A stretch of 64,000 nucleotides of DNA, taken from positions 12,588-76,587 of the forward strand of contig NZ_JBGAFX010000009.1 of the NCBI RefSeq assembly GCF_044227025.1, in the 5' to 3' direction. The translations under genes and the position numbers were made by a program. The DNA is from Dokdonella_A sp044227025 (lineage in GTDB: Bacteria > Pseudomonadota > Gammaproteobacteria > Xanthomonadales > Rhodanobacteraceae). Shown one piece after another: positions 28,663 through 38,089 of this stretch (the first letter of the stretch is position 1; the number at the start of each line of letters is the position of its first letter). Below the pieces are notes generated by a model that saw nothing but the letters and a program-made list of their open reading frames with translations, was not told the DNA's origin and ran no database searches.

Positions 28663-29262
28663 ATGAACGAACCTTCGCCCCCTCACGCTCCCGCGCAGAC
28701 ACCGGCTCCGGCCGCACGTGCGCGCGGCCGCGCATTCACGACCCGCGACGGCCGCCGCCTGCGCCTGCGGCCGCTGCGACCCGACGACGTCGAGGCGCTC
28801 AAGCGCGGCTTCGCGCGCCTGACGCCGGATCAGGTGCGCCAGCGCACGTTCCATCGCATGAACGAACTTACCGACGAGGCGGCCCAGCGCTTCGCGCATG
28901 TCGATGCCGCGACGGCAGCCGCCTATGTCGTGGTCGACGACGACGGTGAATTGCATGGCGAGGCGCGGCTGCACGTGACGCCCACGGGCGAGTCGGCCGA
29001 GTTCGCCCTCATCGTCGATCCGCAGATGCTCGGCATCGGCATCGGCGGCGCGCTCATGCGTCGCCTGTTCACCGAGGCGCGTCGGCGTGGTTTGCGCGAA
29101 CTGTGGGGTACCGTGCTGGCGGACAACTCGTTGATGCTCGATTTCTCCAGCCAGCTCGGCGCGCGACGCGAGATGATCGCCGACGAACCCGATCTCGTGC
29201 GTGTGCGTTTCGACCTTGCGCGGCGCGCGCGCGGCAGTCGCCGGCAATCGCCCACGGCATGA
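28663..29262 (+). CDS. GNAT family N-acetyltransferase with Pro/Ala-rich N-terminus
   Basis: This protein of about 199 residues begins with a Pro/Ala/Arg-rich tail and then a GNAT domain: LRLRPLRPDDVEALKRGFAR, then GEARLHVTPTGESAEFALIVD, then the acetyl-CoA loop MLGIGIGGALMRRLFTEARRR. The RDGRRLRLRPLRPDD pattern matches the GNAT domain found alone or attached to acyl-CoA synthetase-like Pat enzymes, where it acetylates protein lysines. The start is uncertain; the ATG at 28651 is an alternative. It is divergent from the YjbR-like gene. Confidence 0.82.
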   Translation: MNEPSPPHAPAQTPAPAARARGRAFTTRDGRRLRLRPLRPDDVEALKRGFARLTPDQVRQRTFHRMNELTDEAAQRFAHVDAATAAAYVVVDDDGELHGEARLHVTPTGESAEFALIVDPQMLGIGIGGALMRRLFTEARRRGLRELWGTVLADNSLMLDFSSQLGARREMIADEPDLVRVRFDLARRARGSRRQSPTA

Positions 29263-29355
29263 CGCCCGCGCGCGCCGGGACCGCAGGATCCATCTCCTGC
29301 GAGCGACCGGCCCGCGATGCGCATTGGCAATGGCGGTCGCGCACGGGGTGCGCTC

Positions 29356-32300
29356 CTAGCCTGCCACTGCCTCGCCGTGTTTTTCGTCGCCACGCCGCAT
29401 GCGCTGCCGCAGGCGCTCGAAGTACAGAAAGATCACCGGCGTGATGTACAGGGTCAGCAACTGCGACGTGACGAGGCCGCCGACCACCGCGAGTCCGAGC
29501 GGGCGGCGCGCTTCAGCGCCGGCCCCGAAACCGAGCGCGATCGGCAGCGTGCCCATCAGCGCCGCGAACGTCGTCATCATGATCGGGCGGAAGCGGACCA
29601 CGCAGGCATCGAGGATCGCGCGTTCCGCATCCTCGCCCTCGCGCTGCTTCTCGAGCGCGAAGTCGATCATCATGATCGCGTTCTTCTTCACGATGCCGAT
29701 GAGCATGATCAGGCCGACGGCACCGTAGAGGTCAAGGTCCTTGCCGAACACCATCAGGGTCAGCAATGCGCCGAACACCGCGGTCGGCAGCCCGGACAGG
29801 ATCGTCAGCGGATGGATGAAGCTCTCGTACAGGATGCCGAGCACGAGGTAGATCACGAACACGGCGAGCAGCAGCAGCATGCCCATGCCCGACAGCGAAT
29901 CCTGGAATTGCTGCGCGGTACCCTGGAACGACGCCGTGATCGTGTCCGGCATGCGCAGATCGGCGACCGCGCGGTCGACGCCGGACACCGCATCACTGAG
30001 CGACATGCCCGGGCCAAGGTTGAACGACACGGTCACCGCCGAGACCTGGCCGAGATGGTTGATGGTCGCCGGTCCGACCGAATGACCGGTCTGCGTCACC
30101 GCCGACAACGGCACCAGCCGCGATGAGGGACTGGATGTCGAGTCGCCCGCCAGCGCCTTCGGTGGCAAGTTCGGCGTGACGTAGATCGAGGACAGCACCG
30201 AGGTGTCGGCCTGGCGAGCCGGATCGACCTGCAGCAGCACCCAGAACTGGTCCGACGCGGTATAGATCGTCGACACCTGCGCCGGACCGAACGCGTAGTA
30301 GAGCGCGCTCTCGATCGCGTCCGGCGTGACGCCGTACGCGGCAGCGGCGTCGCGGTCGATGCTGACATCGAGCTGCGGATTCGCGATCTGCATGTCGCTG
30401 TTGACGTCGAGGAAACCGGGCAGCTTGGCGAGCGCCGCCACCAGTTTCGGCGTCCACTCGAACAAGCGCTTCGTGTCGGTATCCTGCAGCACGAACTGGT
30501 AGGTGCTGTTGGTGAGCTTGCCGCCGATGCGGATCAGCGGCAGGTTCTGCGCGAAAGCCTGCAAGCCGGCGATCTGCTGGAGTTTCGGGCGGATCTCCTG
30601 CACCACCTCGTCGGCGCTCTTGCGCTCATGCGGCGGTTTCAGGTTCACGATCATGCGCCCGAGATTCAGCGTCGCGCTGCTGCCGCCGGCGCCGACGAAC
30701 GCCATCACGTTCTCGACATTGGGGTCGTTGCGCAGAATCTCTGCCGCCTTGCGCTGCTTTTCCAGCATCGCGTCGAAGCCGATGTCCTGCGCGGCCTGGG
30801 TGAACACGAACAACTGCCCGGTGTCGTCGTTCGGCAGGAAACCCTTGGGAACATGCACCGCCAGCACGCCGGTCGCGACCACCAGCGCGAAGAACACGCC
30901 CAGCACGAAGCGCCGATGGCGCACGCCGGCGCGAACCGTACGCGCATAGAACGCCTGCATCGCGTCGAACGCGCGCTCGAACGACTGATACAGGCGCCCG
31001 TGCGTGCCGCCATGCAACGGCTTGAGCATGCGGCTGCACAACATCGGGGTCAGGCTCAGCGAGACGAAGCCGGAAACGAGCACCGCGGCGACGATCGTGA
31101 CCGCGAACTCCTTCAGCAGGCGACCGATGATGCCGCCCATGAACATGACCGGGATGAATACCGCGGCAAGCGACAGGGTCATCGAGACGATCGTGAAGCC
31201 GATTTCGCGCGCGCCGTCGAGCGTCGCGGTCAGGCGGTCCTTGCCCATCTCGAGATGGCGCGAAACGTTTTCCAGCATCACGATCGCGTCATCGACGACG
31301 AAGCCGACCGCGAGCGTGAGCGCCATCAGCGACAGGTTGTCGATGCTGAAGCCGAGTGCGTACATGACTGCGAAGGTGCCGACGATCGACATCGGCAACG
31401 CGAGCGACGGGATCAACGTCGCCGGCAGGTTGCGCAGGAACACGAAGATCACCAGCACGACCAGGCACAATGCGAGCAGCAGGCTGAACTTCACGTCGGA
31501 AACCGATTCGCGGATGCTCTGCGAACGATCGTAGATGACGTCGAGCTGCGCCCCGGCCGGCAACGAGCGCTGGAACGACGGCAGCATCTTGCGGATGTCC
31601 TCGACGACCTGGATGGTGTTCGTGCCCGGCTGCTTCTGGATCGCCAGCACGACGCCTTGCTCACCGTTGATGATCGCGCCGCCCTTGTCGTTCTGCACGC
31701 CGTCGTAGACTCGGGCGACGTCCTTCAGGCGCACCGGCGCGCCGTTCTGGTAGCTGACGATGAGCTCGCCGAATGCGGCGGCGTCGTACAGCTGTCCGCC
31801 GACCATCACGTTGTAGATGCGGTTCGGCCCGTACAGCGTGCCGGTCGGCAGGTTCACGTTGCCCTTGCCGATCGCGCCAGCCACGGTATCGATACCCAGC
31901 CCGCGCGCCGCGAGCGCATCCGGATCGAGGTCGATGCGCACCGCGTATTTCTGCGAACCGTAGACATTGACCTGGGCCACGCCGTTGACGGTCGAGATGC
32001 GCTGCGCGAGCGTGTTCTCGGCGTACTCGTCGAGCGTCGACAGGCGCAGCGTCTTCGAGGTGAACGCGACGTAGAACACCGGCGAGTCGGCCGGATTCAC
32101 CTTCTTGAACGTCGGCGGCGTCGTCATCTGCGTCGGCAGCTGGCGCAACGCCGACGAGATCGCCGCCTGCACGTCCTGCGCGGCGGCGTCGATGCTGCGA
32201 TCGAGCGCGAACTGCAGCGTGATGCTGGTCGAGCCGAGTGCACTCGAGGAGGTCATCGAATCGAGCGCGGGAATGGTCGAGAACTGCTTTTCGAGCGGCG

Positions 32301-32493
32301 TCGCGACCGCCGACGCCATCGTTTCGGGCGATGCGCCCGGCAGGTTCGCCGACACCTGGATGGTCGGGAAGTCCACGTTCGGCAATGCGGCCACCGGAAG
32401 CTGGCGATAGCCGACGATGCCGAACACGAGGATGCCGATCATGACCAGGGTGGTCATGACCGGACGGCGGACGAAAACTTCGGACACGTTCAT
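29356..32493 (-). CDS. RND multidrug efflux permease (HAE1/MdtBC-like)
   Basis: The 1045-residue inner-membrane pump begins MNVSEVFVRRPVMTTLVMIG and has the 12-helix RND architecture with two large periplasmic loops. Landmarks are LPNVDFPTIQVSANLPGAS, the proton-relay motif LAVGFVVDDAIVMLENV in helix 4, FIPVMFMGGIIGRLLKEFA and the second-half GIVKKNAIMMIDFALEKQR. Sequence features point to the MdtB/MdtC branch rather than AcrB. It would export drugs or other hydrophobic compounds by proton antiport. The periplasmic adaptor gene lies 24 bp upstream. No outer-membrane TolC-type gene is in the window, so that channel is encoded elsewhere. Confidence 0.95.
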   Translation of the reverse strand: MNVSEVFVRRPVMTTLVMIGILVFGIVGYRQLPVAALPNVDFPTIQVSANLPGASPETMASAVATPLEKQFSTIPALDSMTSSSALGSTSITLQFALDRSIDAAAQDVQAAISSALRQLPTQMTTPPTFKKVNPADSPVFYVAFTSKTLRLSTLDEYAENTLAQRISTVNGVAQVNVYGSQKYAVRIDLDPDALAARGLGIDTVAGAIGKGNVNLPTGTLYGPNRIYNVMVGGQLYDAAAFGELIVSYQNGAPVRLKDVARVYDGVQNDKGGAIINGEQGVVLAIQKQPGTNTIQVVEDIRKMLPSFQRSLPAGAQLDVIYDRSQSIRESVSDVKFSLLLALCLVVLVIFVFLRNLPATLIPSLALPMSIVGTFAVMYALGFSIDNLSLMALTLAVGFVVDDAIVMLENVSRHLEMGKDRLTATLDGAREIGFTIVSMTLSLAAVFIPVMFMGGIIGRLLKEFAVTIVAAVLVSGFVSLSLTPMLCSRMLKPLHGGTHGRLYQSFERAFDAMQAFYARTVRAGVRHRRFVLGVFFALVVATGVLAVHVPKGFLPNDDTGQLFVFTQAAQDIGFDAMLEKQRKAAEILRNDPNVENVMAFVGAGGSSATLNLGRMIVNLKPPHERKSADEVVQEIRPKLQQIAGLQAFAQNLPLIRIGGKLTNSTYQFVLQDTDTKRLFEWTPKLVAALAKLPGFLDVNSDMQIANPQLDVSIDRDAAAAYGVTPDAIESALYYAFGPAQVSTIYTASDQFWVLLQVDPARQADTSVLSSIYVTPNLPPKALAGDSTSSPSSRLVPLSAVTQTGHSVGPATINHLGQVSAVTVSFNLGPGMSLSDAVSGVDRAVADLRMPDTITASFQGTAQQFQDSLSGMGMLLLLAVFVIYLVLGILYESFIHPLTILSGLPTAVFGALLTLMVFGKDLDLYGAVGLIMLIGIVKKNAIMMIDFALEKQREGEDAERAILDACVVRFRPIMMTTFAALMGTLPIALGFGAGAEARRPLGLAVVGGLVTSQLLTLYITPVIFLYFERLRQRMRRGDEKHGEAVAG

Positions 32494-32517
32494 GGCGGCG
32501 ACCTCATCGCGAGGGCC

Positions 32518-33636
32518 TCATGGCGCAGCAACGGCGAGCGGCGTCTTGTCCTCGACGCGCGACTGGCCATCGAGCACGACGGTCTCGCCAGCGGCGAGTC
32601 CCTGTGCCACGACCGCCTCGCCGGCCACCACCCGCGCCACCGCAACCGCGCGTTGTTCCGCCGTGTGATCCGCGCGCACGACGAATACATAGGACCCGTC
32701 CGGGCCGTTCTGGATCGTCTGCTGCGGCACCACCACCGCGTTTGCGTCATGGCCGAGCGTTAGGTTCACGTTGACGAGCTGGCCCGGCCACAGCACATGG
32801 CCGTCGTTGGCGAACTCGGCGCGCAGCTTGACCGTACCGGTCGCGCCATCGACTGCGTTGTCGATGAAAGCGACCTTGCCCTCGACCGGCTGGTCGATGC
32901 CGATCACGCGCGCCTGCGCCGCAAGCGCACCTCCCTTCTGCGCCACCTGCATGCGACCGAGCAAAGCCGAAGGCAACGAGAACGACACGTAGATCGGTTC
33001 GATCTGGTTGATCGTGACGAGCGGGTTGGTGTCGTTCGCCTTCACCACATTGCCCGCCTGGATCAGGATGCGCCCGATGCGACCGCTGATCGGCGCATGG
33101 ATGTCGGTGTAGGAGAGCGTGACTCGCGCCGCGGCGACGTTCGCCTCGTCGACCTTCACGCTCGCGATCGCCGCCTGCAGGTTGGTGCGGTATTGCTCCA
33201 TCTGGTCGGCCGAGAGATAGCCCTTCGCGGCGAGATCCTGGTAGCGCTTGACCTGCGAGCGCGCCTGTTCGAGCGCCGCCTGGTCCTTCGCCTGCGCCGA
33301 CAGCGCCTGTTGCAGCGCGGCCTGTGCGGGACGCGGATCGATGCGGAACAGCAATTCGCCGGCGTGGACGTCGGCGCCGTCCCTGATCCGCACTTCGAGC
33401 AACTGGCCATCGACGAGGGACTTGACCGCGACGCTGTTGATCGCCTCCACGCTGCCCGGCGCGCTCACCAGTACCGGCATGTCGCGCGTCGCGGCCGTGA
33501 CGGCGGTGACCGGAACCGGCGCACGCTTCGGCGGCGCCTGTTCGCGCGAGCAGGCGGACACCAAGGCGAGCGTCACCAGGGCGACCGCGCGAAACGCGAC
33601 CGACGGCATCCAACCGCGCCTGCTTTCCTCGACCAC
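32518..33636 (-). CDS. RND efflux periplasmic adaptor (membrane fusion protein)
   Basis: The 372-residue protein has a lipoprotein signal ending LVSAC, then the adaptor core: barrel half SVEAINSVAVKSLVDGQLLE, a helical hairpin (residues about 110-170, AKDQAALEQARSQVKRYQDL), the lipoyl half TDIHAPISGRIGRILIQAG, and a membrane-proximal domain with VVVPQQTIQNGPDGSYVFVV. It links the permease to an outer-membrane channel. The GTG at 33636 has an AAGGAG site six bases away. The 24-bp gap shows co-transcription with the permease. No regulator gene is adjacent. Confidence 0.93.
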   Translation of the reverse strand: MVEESRRGWMPSVAFRAVALVTLALVSACSREQAPPKRAPVPVTAVTAATRDMPVLVSAPGSVEAINSVAVKSLVDGQLLEVRIRDGADVHAGELLFRIDPRPAQAALQQALSAQAKDQAALEQARSQVKRYQDLAAKGYLSADQMEQYRTNLQAAIASVKVDEANVAAARVTLSYTDIHAPISGRIGRILIQAGNVVKANDTNPLVTINQIEPIYVSFSLPSALLGRMQVAQKGGALAAQARVIGIDQPVEGKVAFIDNAVDGATGTVKLRAEFANDGHVLWPGQLVNVNLTLGHDANAVVVPQQTIQNGPDGSYVFVVRADHTAEQRAVAVARVVAGEAVVAQGLAAGETVVLDGQSRVEDKTPLAVAAP

Positions 33637-33835
33637 GCATCACTCCTTCAGCGCCCGCCACAGTGCGTAGTTTGACCGATCGCGGCGCGCGGGTTCCGAC
33701 CGGGGCTGGTAAACACCGGGTAAAGACGCCACATGACCTCCGGCCTACCGAACCGGGGTGCGCATCGCTACACTGCGCGGCCTCGCGCTGGGCCGGTTTT
33801 CGCCGCCTCGGCGCTGCCGTCGTTTCCGGAACCGC

Positions 33836-36800
33836 ATGAATCGATTGATCTCCCCGCCGCTGCCGACCTCGAACCGCCAGCGGCGCTACTGGACGACCCC
33901 GCACGGCGCGGCGCTCGCACTGGCGCTGGCCGAGGCCGGGCGCACGCACGCGGGCCTGGTGGTCGCGGTCGCGCGCGACACGCATGCGGCGCACGCGCTC
34001 GAAAGCGAACTTGCGGTGTTCGCCGGCGACGACCTCGAAGTGTTGCAGTTCCCGGACTGGGAAACCCTGCCCTACGACCTGTTCTCGCCCCATCCCGACA
34101 TCATTTCCCAGCGCGTCGCCGCGCTGTATCGACTGCCGTCGCTGAAGCGCGGCGTGCTGGTCGTGCCGGTCGCGACACTGATGCAGCGTCTCGCTCCGCG
34201 CAGCTACATCAGCGGCTCCGGCCTCGTGCTGGAGTTGCGGCAGAAGCTCGATTTCGCCAGCGAGCAGCGCCGCCTCGAAGCGGCCGGCTACCGCAACGTG
34301 CCGCAGGTGCAGGAACCCGGCGACTTCGCCGTGCGCGGCGCCCTGCTCGACATCTTCCCGATGGGCAGCCCGACGCCGTACCGGATCGAGCTGTTCGACG
34401 ACGAGATCGAATCGATCCGCACGTTCGATCCCGAGACGCAGCGTTCGGACCACAAGGTCGATTCGGTGCGCCTGCTGCCGGCGCGCGAATTCCCGCTGAC
34501 CGAGGAATCGGCGAAGGCTTTCCGCAACGCGTTGCGCGAGCGCTTCCCGATCGACCCGCGCCGTTGCCCGCTGTACCAGGACATCAAGGAAGGCGCGACG
34601 CCCGCCGGCATCGAGTACTACCTGCCGATGTTCTTCAAGCAGACCGAGACGCTGTTCGACTATCTCTCCGGCGATGCGCTGTTCGTGCTCGCCGAGGGCG
34701 CGCTGGACGCAGCCGACGCGTTCTGGACGCAGACCGGCGCACGCTACGAACAGCGCGCGCACGACGTCGAACGGCCGGTATTGCCACCGACCGAGCTGTA
34801 CCTGCCGCCACAGCAGTTGCGCGAACACCTCAATGTCGCCCTGCGCGTCGAGGTGGTCGCGAAGGGCACGTCTCCCTCACGCGGCGCTGCGCGCCACCCT
34901 CTCCCGCAGGCGGTAGAGGGAAGTATCGAGCGGCCTGCGGCCGCTGATCGCCGGATGGATCACGCGGTCGACATCGGTACGCAGCCCGCGCCGAACCTTC
35001 CACTCAACCGCAAGGGCGAAGAATCCGGCGACGCCCTCCGCCACTTCCTCACGACCTATCCCGGGCGTGTGCTGATCGCGACCGATTCCGCCGGTCGGCG
35101 CGAGGGATTGATCGAACAGCTCGCAGCGGCGCGCCTGCGCCCACAGACCTACGTCGACTGGCAGCAGTTCGCTTCCGACACGAATCGGTTCGGGATAACC
35201 GTCGCGCCGCTCGAACAGGGTTTCGCGCTGACCGAACCCGCGCTGACCGTGCTGACCGAGCGCGAGCTGTACGGCGAGCGCGCGCAGCAGGTGCGCCGGC
35301 GCAAGCGCGCCGCGCGCGATCCGGAAGCGGTGCTGCGCGATCTCTCCGAACTCGTGCCGGGCGCGCCGATCGTGCATATCGACCATGGCGTCGGCCGCTA
35401 CCAGGGCCTCGTCAAGCTCGATGTCGGTGGTCGGGCCCAATACGGCGAGGAACCGTCCGAATTCCTCGCGATCGAGTACGCCAAGGGCGACAAGCTGTAC
35501 GTGCCGGTGGCGCAATTGCACCTCGTCTCGCGCTACTCCGGCACCGCGCCCGAGCTCGCGCCGCTGCACGCGCTCGGCGGCGATGCGTGGGAACGCGCAA
35601 AGAAGAAGGCGGCGCAGAAGGTGCGCGACGTCGCTGCCGAACTGCTCGCGATCTACGCGCAGCGCGAAGCACGCCGCGGCACTGCGATCGCGGTCGACCA
35701 CGAGATGGCCGAGCAGTTCGCCGCCGCGTTCCCGTTCGAGGAAACACCGGACCAGGAAAGCGCGATCGAGGCGGTGATCGCCGACCTCGCCGCCGCGAGA
35801 CCGATGGATCGCGTGGTCTGCGGCGACGTCGGCTTCGGCAAGACCGAAGTCGCGCTGCGCGCCGCGTTCGTGGCGGCAACCGCCGGCAAGCAGGTCGCGG
35901 TGCTCGCGCCGACCACGCTGCTCGCGCAGCAGCACTACCAGAATTTCCGCGACCGCTATGCGGACTGGCCGATCCGCGTCGAGGTGCTGTCGCGCTTCAA
36001 GTCGAAGAAGGAAATCGACGCGGCGTTGGCCAAGCTCGCCGACGGCCAGATCGACGTCATCATCGGCACCCACAAGCTGGTCCAGCCCGACGTGCGCTTC
36101 AAGGACCTCGGCCTCGTCATCATCGACGAGGAACAGCGCTTCGGCGTGCGCCAGAAGGAAGCGCTGAAGAAACTGCGCGCCGAGGTCGACGTGCTGACCC
36201 TGACTGCGACGCCGATCCCGCGCACCTTGAACATGGCGATGGCCGGGCTGCGCGACCTCTCGATCATCGCCACGCCACCGGCGCATCGGCTCGCCGTGCA
36301 GACATTCATCGGGCCGTACGACACGGCCACCATCCGTGAGGCGATGCAGCGCGAGCACGCGCGCGGCGGCCAGGTCTATTTCCTGCACAACGACGTCGAG
36401 ACGATCGAGAAGACCGCCCGCGAACTCGCCGAACTGATGCCGGAGGCGCGCATCCGCATCGCGCACGGGCAGATGCCGGACCGCGAACTCGAGCTGATCA
36501 TGCTCGACTTCTATCGCCAGCGCTTCAACGTGCTCGTCGCGACCACGATCATCGAATCCGGCATCGACGTGCCGAGCGCGAACACGATCGTCATCAACCG
36601 CGCCGACCGCTTCGGCCTTGCCCAGCTGCATCAGCTGCGCGGGCGCGTCGGGCGTTCGCACCATCGCGCCTATGCCTACCTGATGCTGCCGGAAGGCCGC
36701 ACGATCACCGCCGACGCGGAGAAGCGCCTCGAAGCACTCGCCTCGCTCGACGAACTCGGCGCCGGCTTCACGCTGGCCACCCACGACCTAGAGATCCGCG

Positions 36801-37387
36801 GTGCCGGCGAACTGCTCGGCGAGGACCAGAGCGGGCAGATCGAGGAAGTCGGCTTCTCGCTCTACAGCGAGATGCTCGATCGCGCGGTGCGCGCGCTCAA
36901 GCAGGGCAAGGTGCCCGACTTCGAGCTGACCAGCGAGCACGAAGCAGAGGTCGTGATGAACATCCCGGCGCTGATCCCTGACGACTACCTCCCCGACGTC
37001 AACACGCGCCTGACCCTGTACAAGCGCATTGCCAGCGCGCGCAATGCCGATGAACTCGGGGAGTTGCAGGTCGAGATGATCGACCGCTTCGGCCTGCTGC
37101 CCGATCCGGTCCGGAACCTGTTCGCGGTGACCGCGCTCAAGCTCGCGGCGACGCCACTCGGCATCCGCAAGCTCGAACTCGGAGCGAACGGCGGACGCGT
37201 GATCTTCCGTCCGCAGCCGACGGTCGAGCCGCTGACGATCATCAAGCTGATCCAGTCGCAGCCGCGTGTGTATGCGCTCGACGGCCAGGACAAGCTGAAG
37301 TTCAAGATGCCGCTTGAAGGCGCGGACGAACGCCTTCGCGCGGCGAACGACCTCCTGCGCGCGCTCGGCGCGCGGGTCGCGGCCTAG
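33836..37387 (+). CDS. mfd: Transcription-repair coupling factor Mfd with an in-frame repeat insert
   Basis: The 1183-residue translocase removes stalled RNA polymerase and recruits UvrA. Visible are the UvrB-like N-terminal domains (VLQFPDWETLPYDLFSPHPD), the RNA polymerase-interacting domain (IDHGVGRYQGLVKLDVGG), Walker A GDVGFGKTE near residue 663, the DEEQ box near 764 (IDEEQRFGVRQKEALK), TATPIPRTLNMAMAGLRDLS, the helicase block LHQLRGRVGRS and the C-terminal TRCF domain. The ATG at 33836 fits the family start better than one 26 codons earlier. Residues about 345-397, in the linker after the UvrB-like part, are a non-family stretch encoded by a palindromic repeat; the frame is kept. Confidence 0.96.
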   Translation: MNRLISPPLPTSNRQRRYWTTPHGAALALALAEAGRTHAGLVVAVARDTHAAHALESELAVFAGDDLEVLQFPDWETLPYDLFSPHPDIISQRVAALYRLPSLKRGVLVVPVATLMQRLAPRSYISGSGLVLELRQKLDFASEQRRLEAAGYRNVPQVQEPGDFAVRGALLDIFPMGSPTPYRIELFDDEIESIRTFDPETQRSDHKVDSVRLLPAREFPLTEESAKAFRNALRERFPIDPRRCPLYQDIKEGATPAGIEYYLPMFFKQTETLFDYLSGDALFVLAEGALDAADAFWTQTGARYEQRAHDVERPVLPPTELYLPPQQLREHLNVALRVEVVAKGTSPSRGAARHPLPQAVEGSIERPAAADRRMDHAVDIGTQPAPNLPLNRKGEESGDALRHFLTTYPGRVLIATDSAGRREGLIEQLAAARLRPQTYVDWQQFASDTNRFGITVAPLEQGFALTEPALTVLTERELYGERAQQVRRRKRAARDPEAVLRDLSELVPGAPIVHIDHGVGRYQGLVKLDVGGRAQYGEEPSEFLAIEYAKGDKLYVPVAQLHLVSRYSGTAPELAPLHALGGDAWERAKKKAAQKVRDVAAELLAIYAQREARRGTAIAVDHEMAEQFAAAFPFEETPDQESAIEAVIADLAAARPMDRVVCGDVGFGKTEVALRAAFVAATAGKQVAVLAPTTLLAQQHYQNFRDRYADWPIRVEVLSRFKSKKEIDAALAKLADGQIDVIIGTHKLVQPDVRFKDLGLVIIDEEQRFGVRQKEALKKLRAEVDVLTLTATPIPRTLNMAMAGLRDLSIIATPPAHRLAVQTFIGPYDTATIREAMQREHARGGQVYFLHNDVETIEKTARELAELMPEARIRIAHGQMPDRELELIMLDFYRQRFNVLVATTIIESGIDVPSANTIVINRADRFGLAQLHQLRGRVGRSHHRAYAYLMLPEGRTITADAEKRLEALASLDELGAGFTLATHDLEIRGAGELLGEDQSGQIEEVGFSLYSEMLDRAVRALKQGKVPDFELTSEHEAEVVMNIPALIPDDYLPDVNTRLTLYKRIASARNADELGELQVEMIDRFGLLPDPVRNLFAVTALKLAATPLGIRKLELGANGGRVIFRPQPTVEPLTIIKLIQSQPRVYALDGQDKLKFKMPLEGADERLRAANDLLRALGARVAA
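34868..35026. repeat. Palindromic repeat element inside the mfd reading frame
   Basis: At 34898-34920 CCCTCTCCCGC and GCGGTAGAGGG form an 11-bp inverted repeat with one mismatch. The same CCTCTCCCGC/GCGGGAGAGG core occurs between genes at 50354-50378. The surrounding 150 bp encodes residues unlike other Mfd proteins. Boundaries are approximate. Confidence 0.55.
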
Positions 37388-37562
37388 CAGGCGGGCGCGC
37401 CGCGCACCGCCGCGCAACCCTTGCGTCGGTTCAGGCGCGTGAATGCGGCCTGTCCCGTTCATGCCGCATCGCCGTCCGCGTTCAGCCGCGCGGCGTAGGC
37501 TCGATCGACGGACAACGGTGGTTTGCCACTGGAGTTCTTCCGATTGCCAACGAGGAGCACAC

Positions 37563-37907
37563 ATGAACCTTCGTACCAGCTTGATCATTGCGACTGCTTC
37601 GATCGCGCTGACCGCGCTGCCGGCGGTCGCCCAGCAGACCGAAACGACGGAGACCACGACCACGACCGTGGTCAAGAAGGGCAACCATCGCTACGTCTAT
37701 TACGGCGATCACGACATCTATTTCGCTCCCGAGACCAAGGTGTACTACTGGCGCGACGGCGACACCTGGACATCCGGCGCCGAGCTGCCGGAAACGTTCC
37801 GCTCCTACATCACCAACGGTGGCGTCGACATCGAACTCGACACCGAACAGCCGTACGAGCGCAACGAATGGGTCATCAAGCACTACAAGCACCACGACCG
37901 CGATTGA
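37563..37907 (+). CDS. Small exported hypothetical protein
   Basis: The 114-residue product has a signal peptide (MNLRTSLIIATASIALTALPAVA, cleaved before QQ), a Thr-rich segment, then a compact aromatic domain (YYGDHDIYFAPETKVYYWRD, then GDTWTSGAELPETFRSYI) ending ERNEWVIKHYKHHDRD. This Tyr/Trp-rich pattern recurs in conserved periplasmic proteins of unknown function. A GAGGAG ribosome site lies five bases before the ATG. It is followed by a clear terminator, so it is probably a single-gene unit. Confidence 0.75.
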   Translation: MNLRTSLIIATASIALTALPAVAQQTETTETTTTTVVKKGNHRYVYYGDHDIYFAPETKVYYWRDGDTWTSGAELPETFRSYITNGGVDIELDTEQPYERNEWVIKHYKHHDRD

Positions 37908-37927
37908 TGCGGCATGAGGACTGCAAC

Positions 37928-37957
37928 GACGGCGGCCCAGCGGCCGCCGTCTTCTTT
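37928..37957 (+). terminator. Rho-independent terminator
   Basis: GACGGCGGC and GCCGCCGTC form a perfect nine-base stem with a six-base loop, followed by TTCTTT, 20 bp after the stop of the small exported gene. Confidence 0.75.
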
Positions 37958-38089
37958 GGAATCATTCTGGAACGCCGACGCGTGCGGTGAGCGCATCTGG
38001 CCGATGTGCAGCAATGCGAATGGAGGCCCGATCGGGCGTCCGGCCGCATGCGCTTCCATGCAGGGTCCGAACTAGCGGATCATTCACGC

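Noticed and set aside
34877..36784. A 635-residue leftward frame inside mfd
   Set aside because: It is the shadow of the helicase gene with no recognisable motif.
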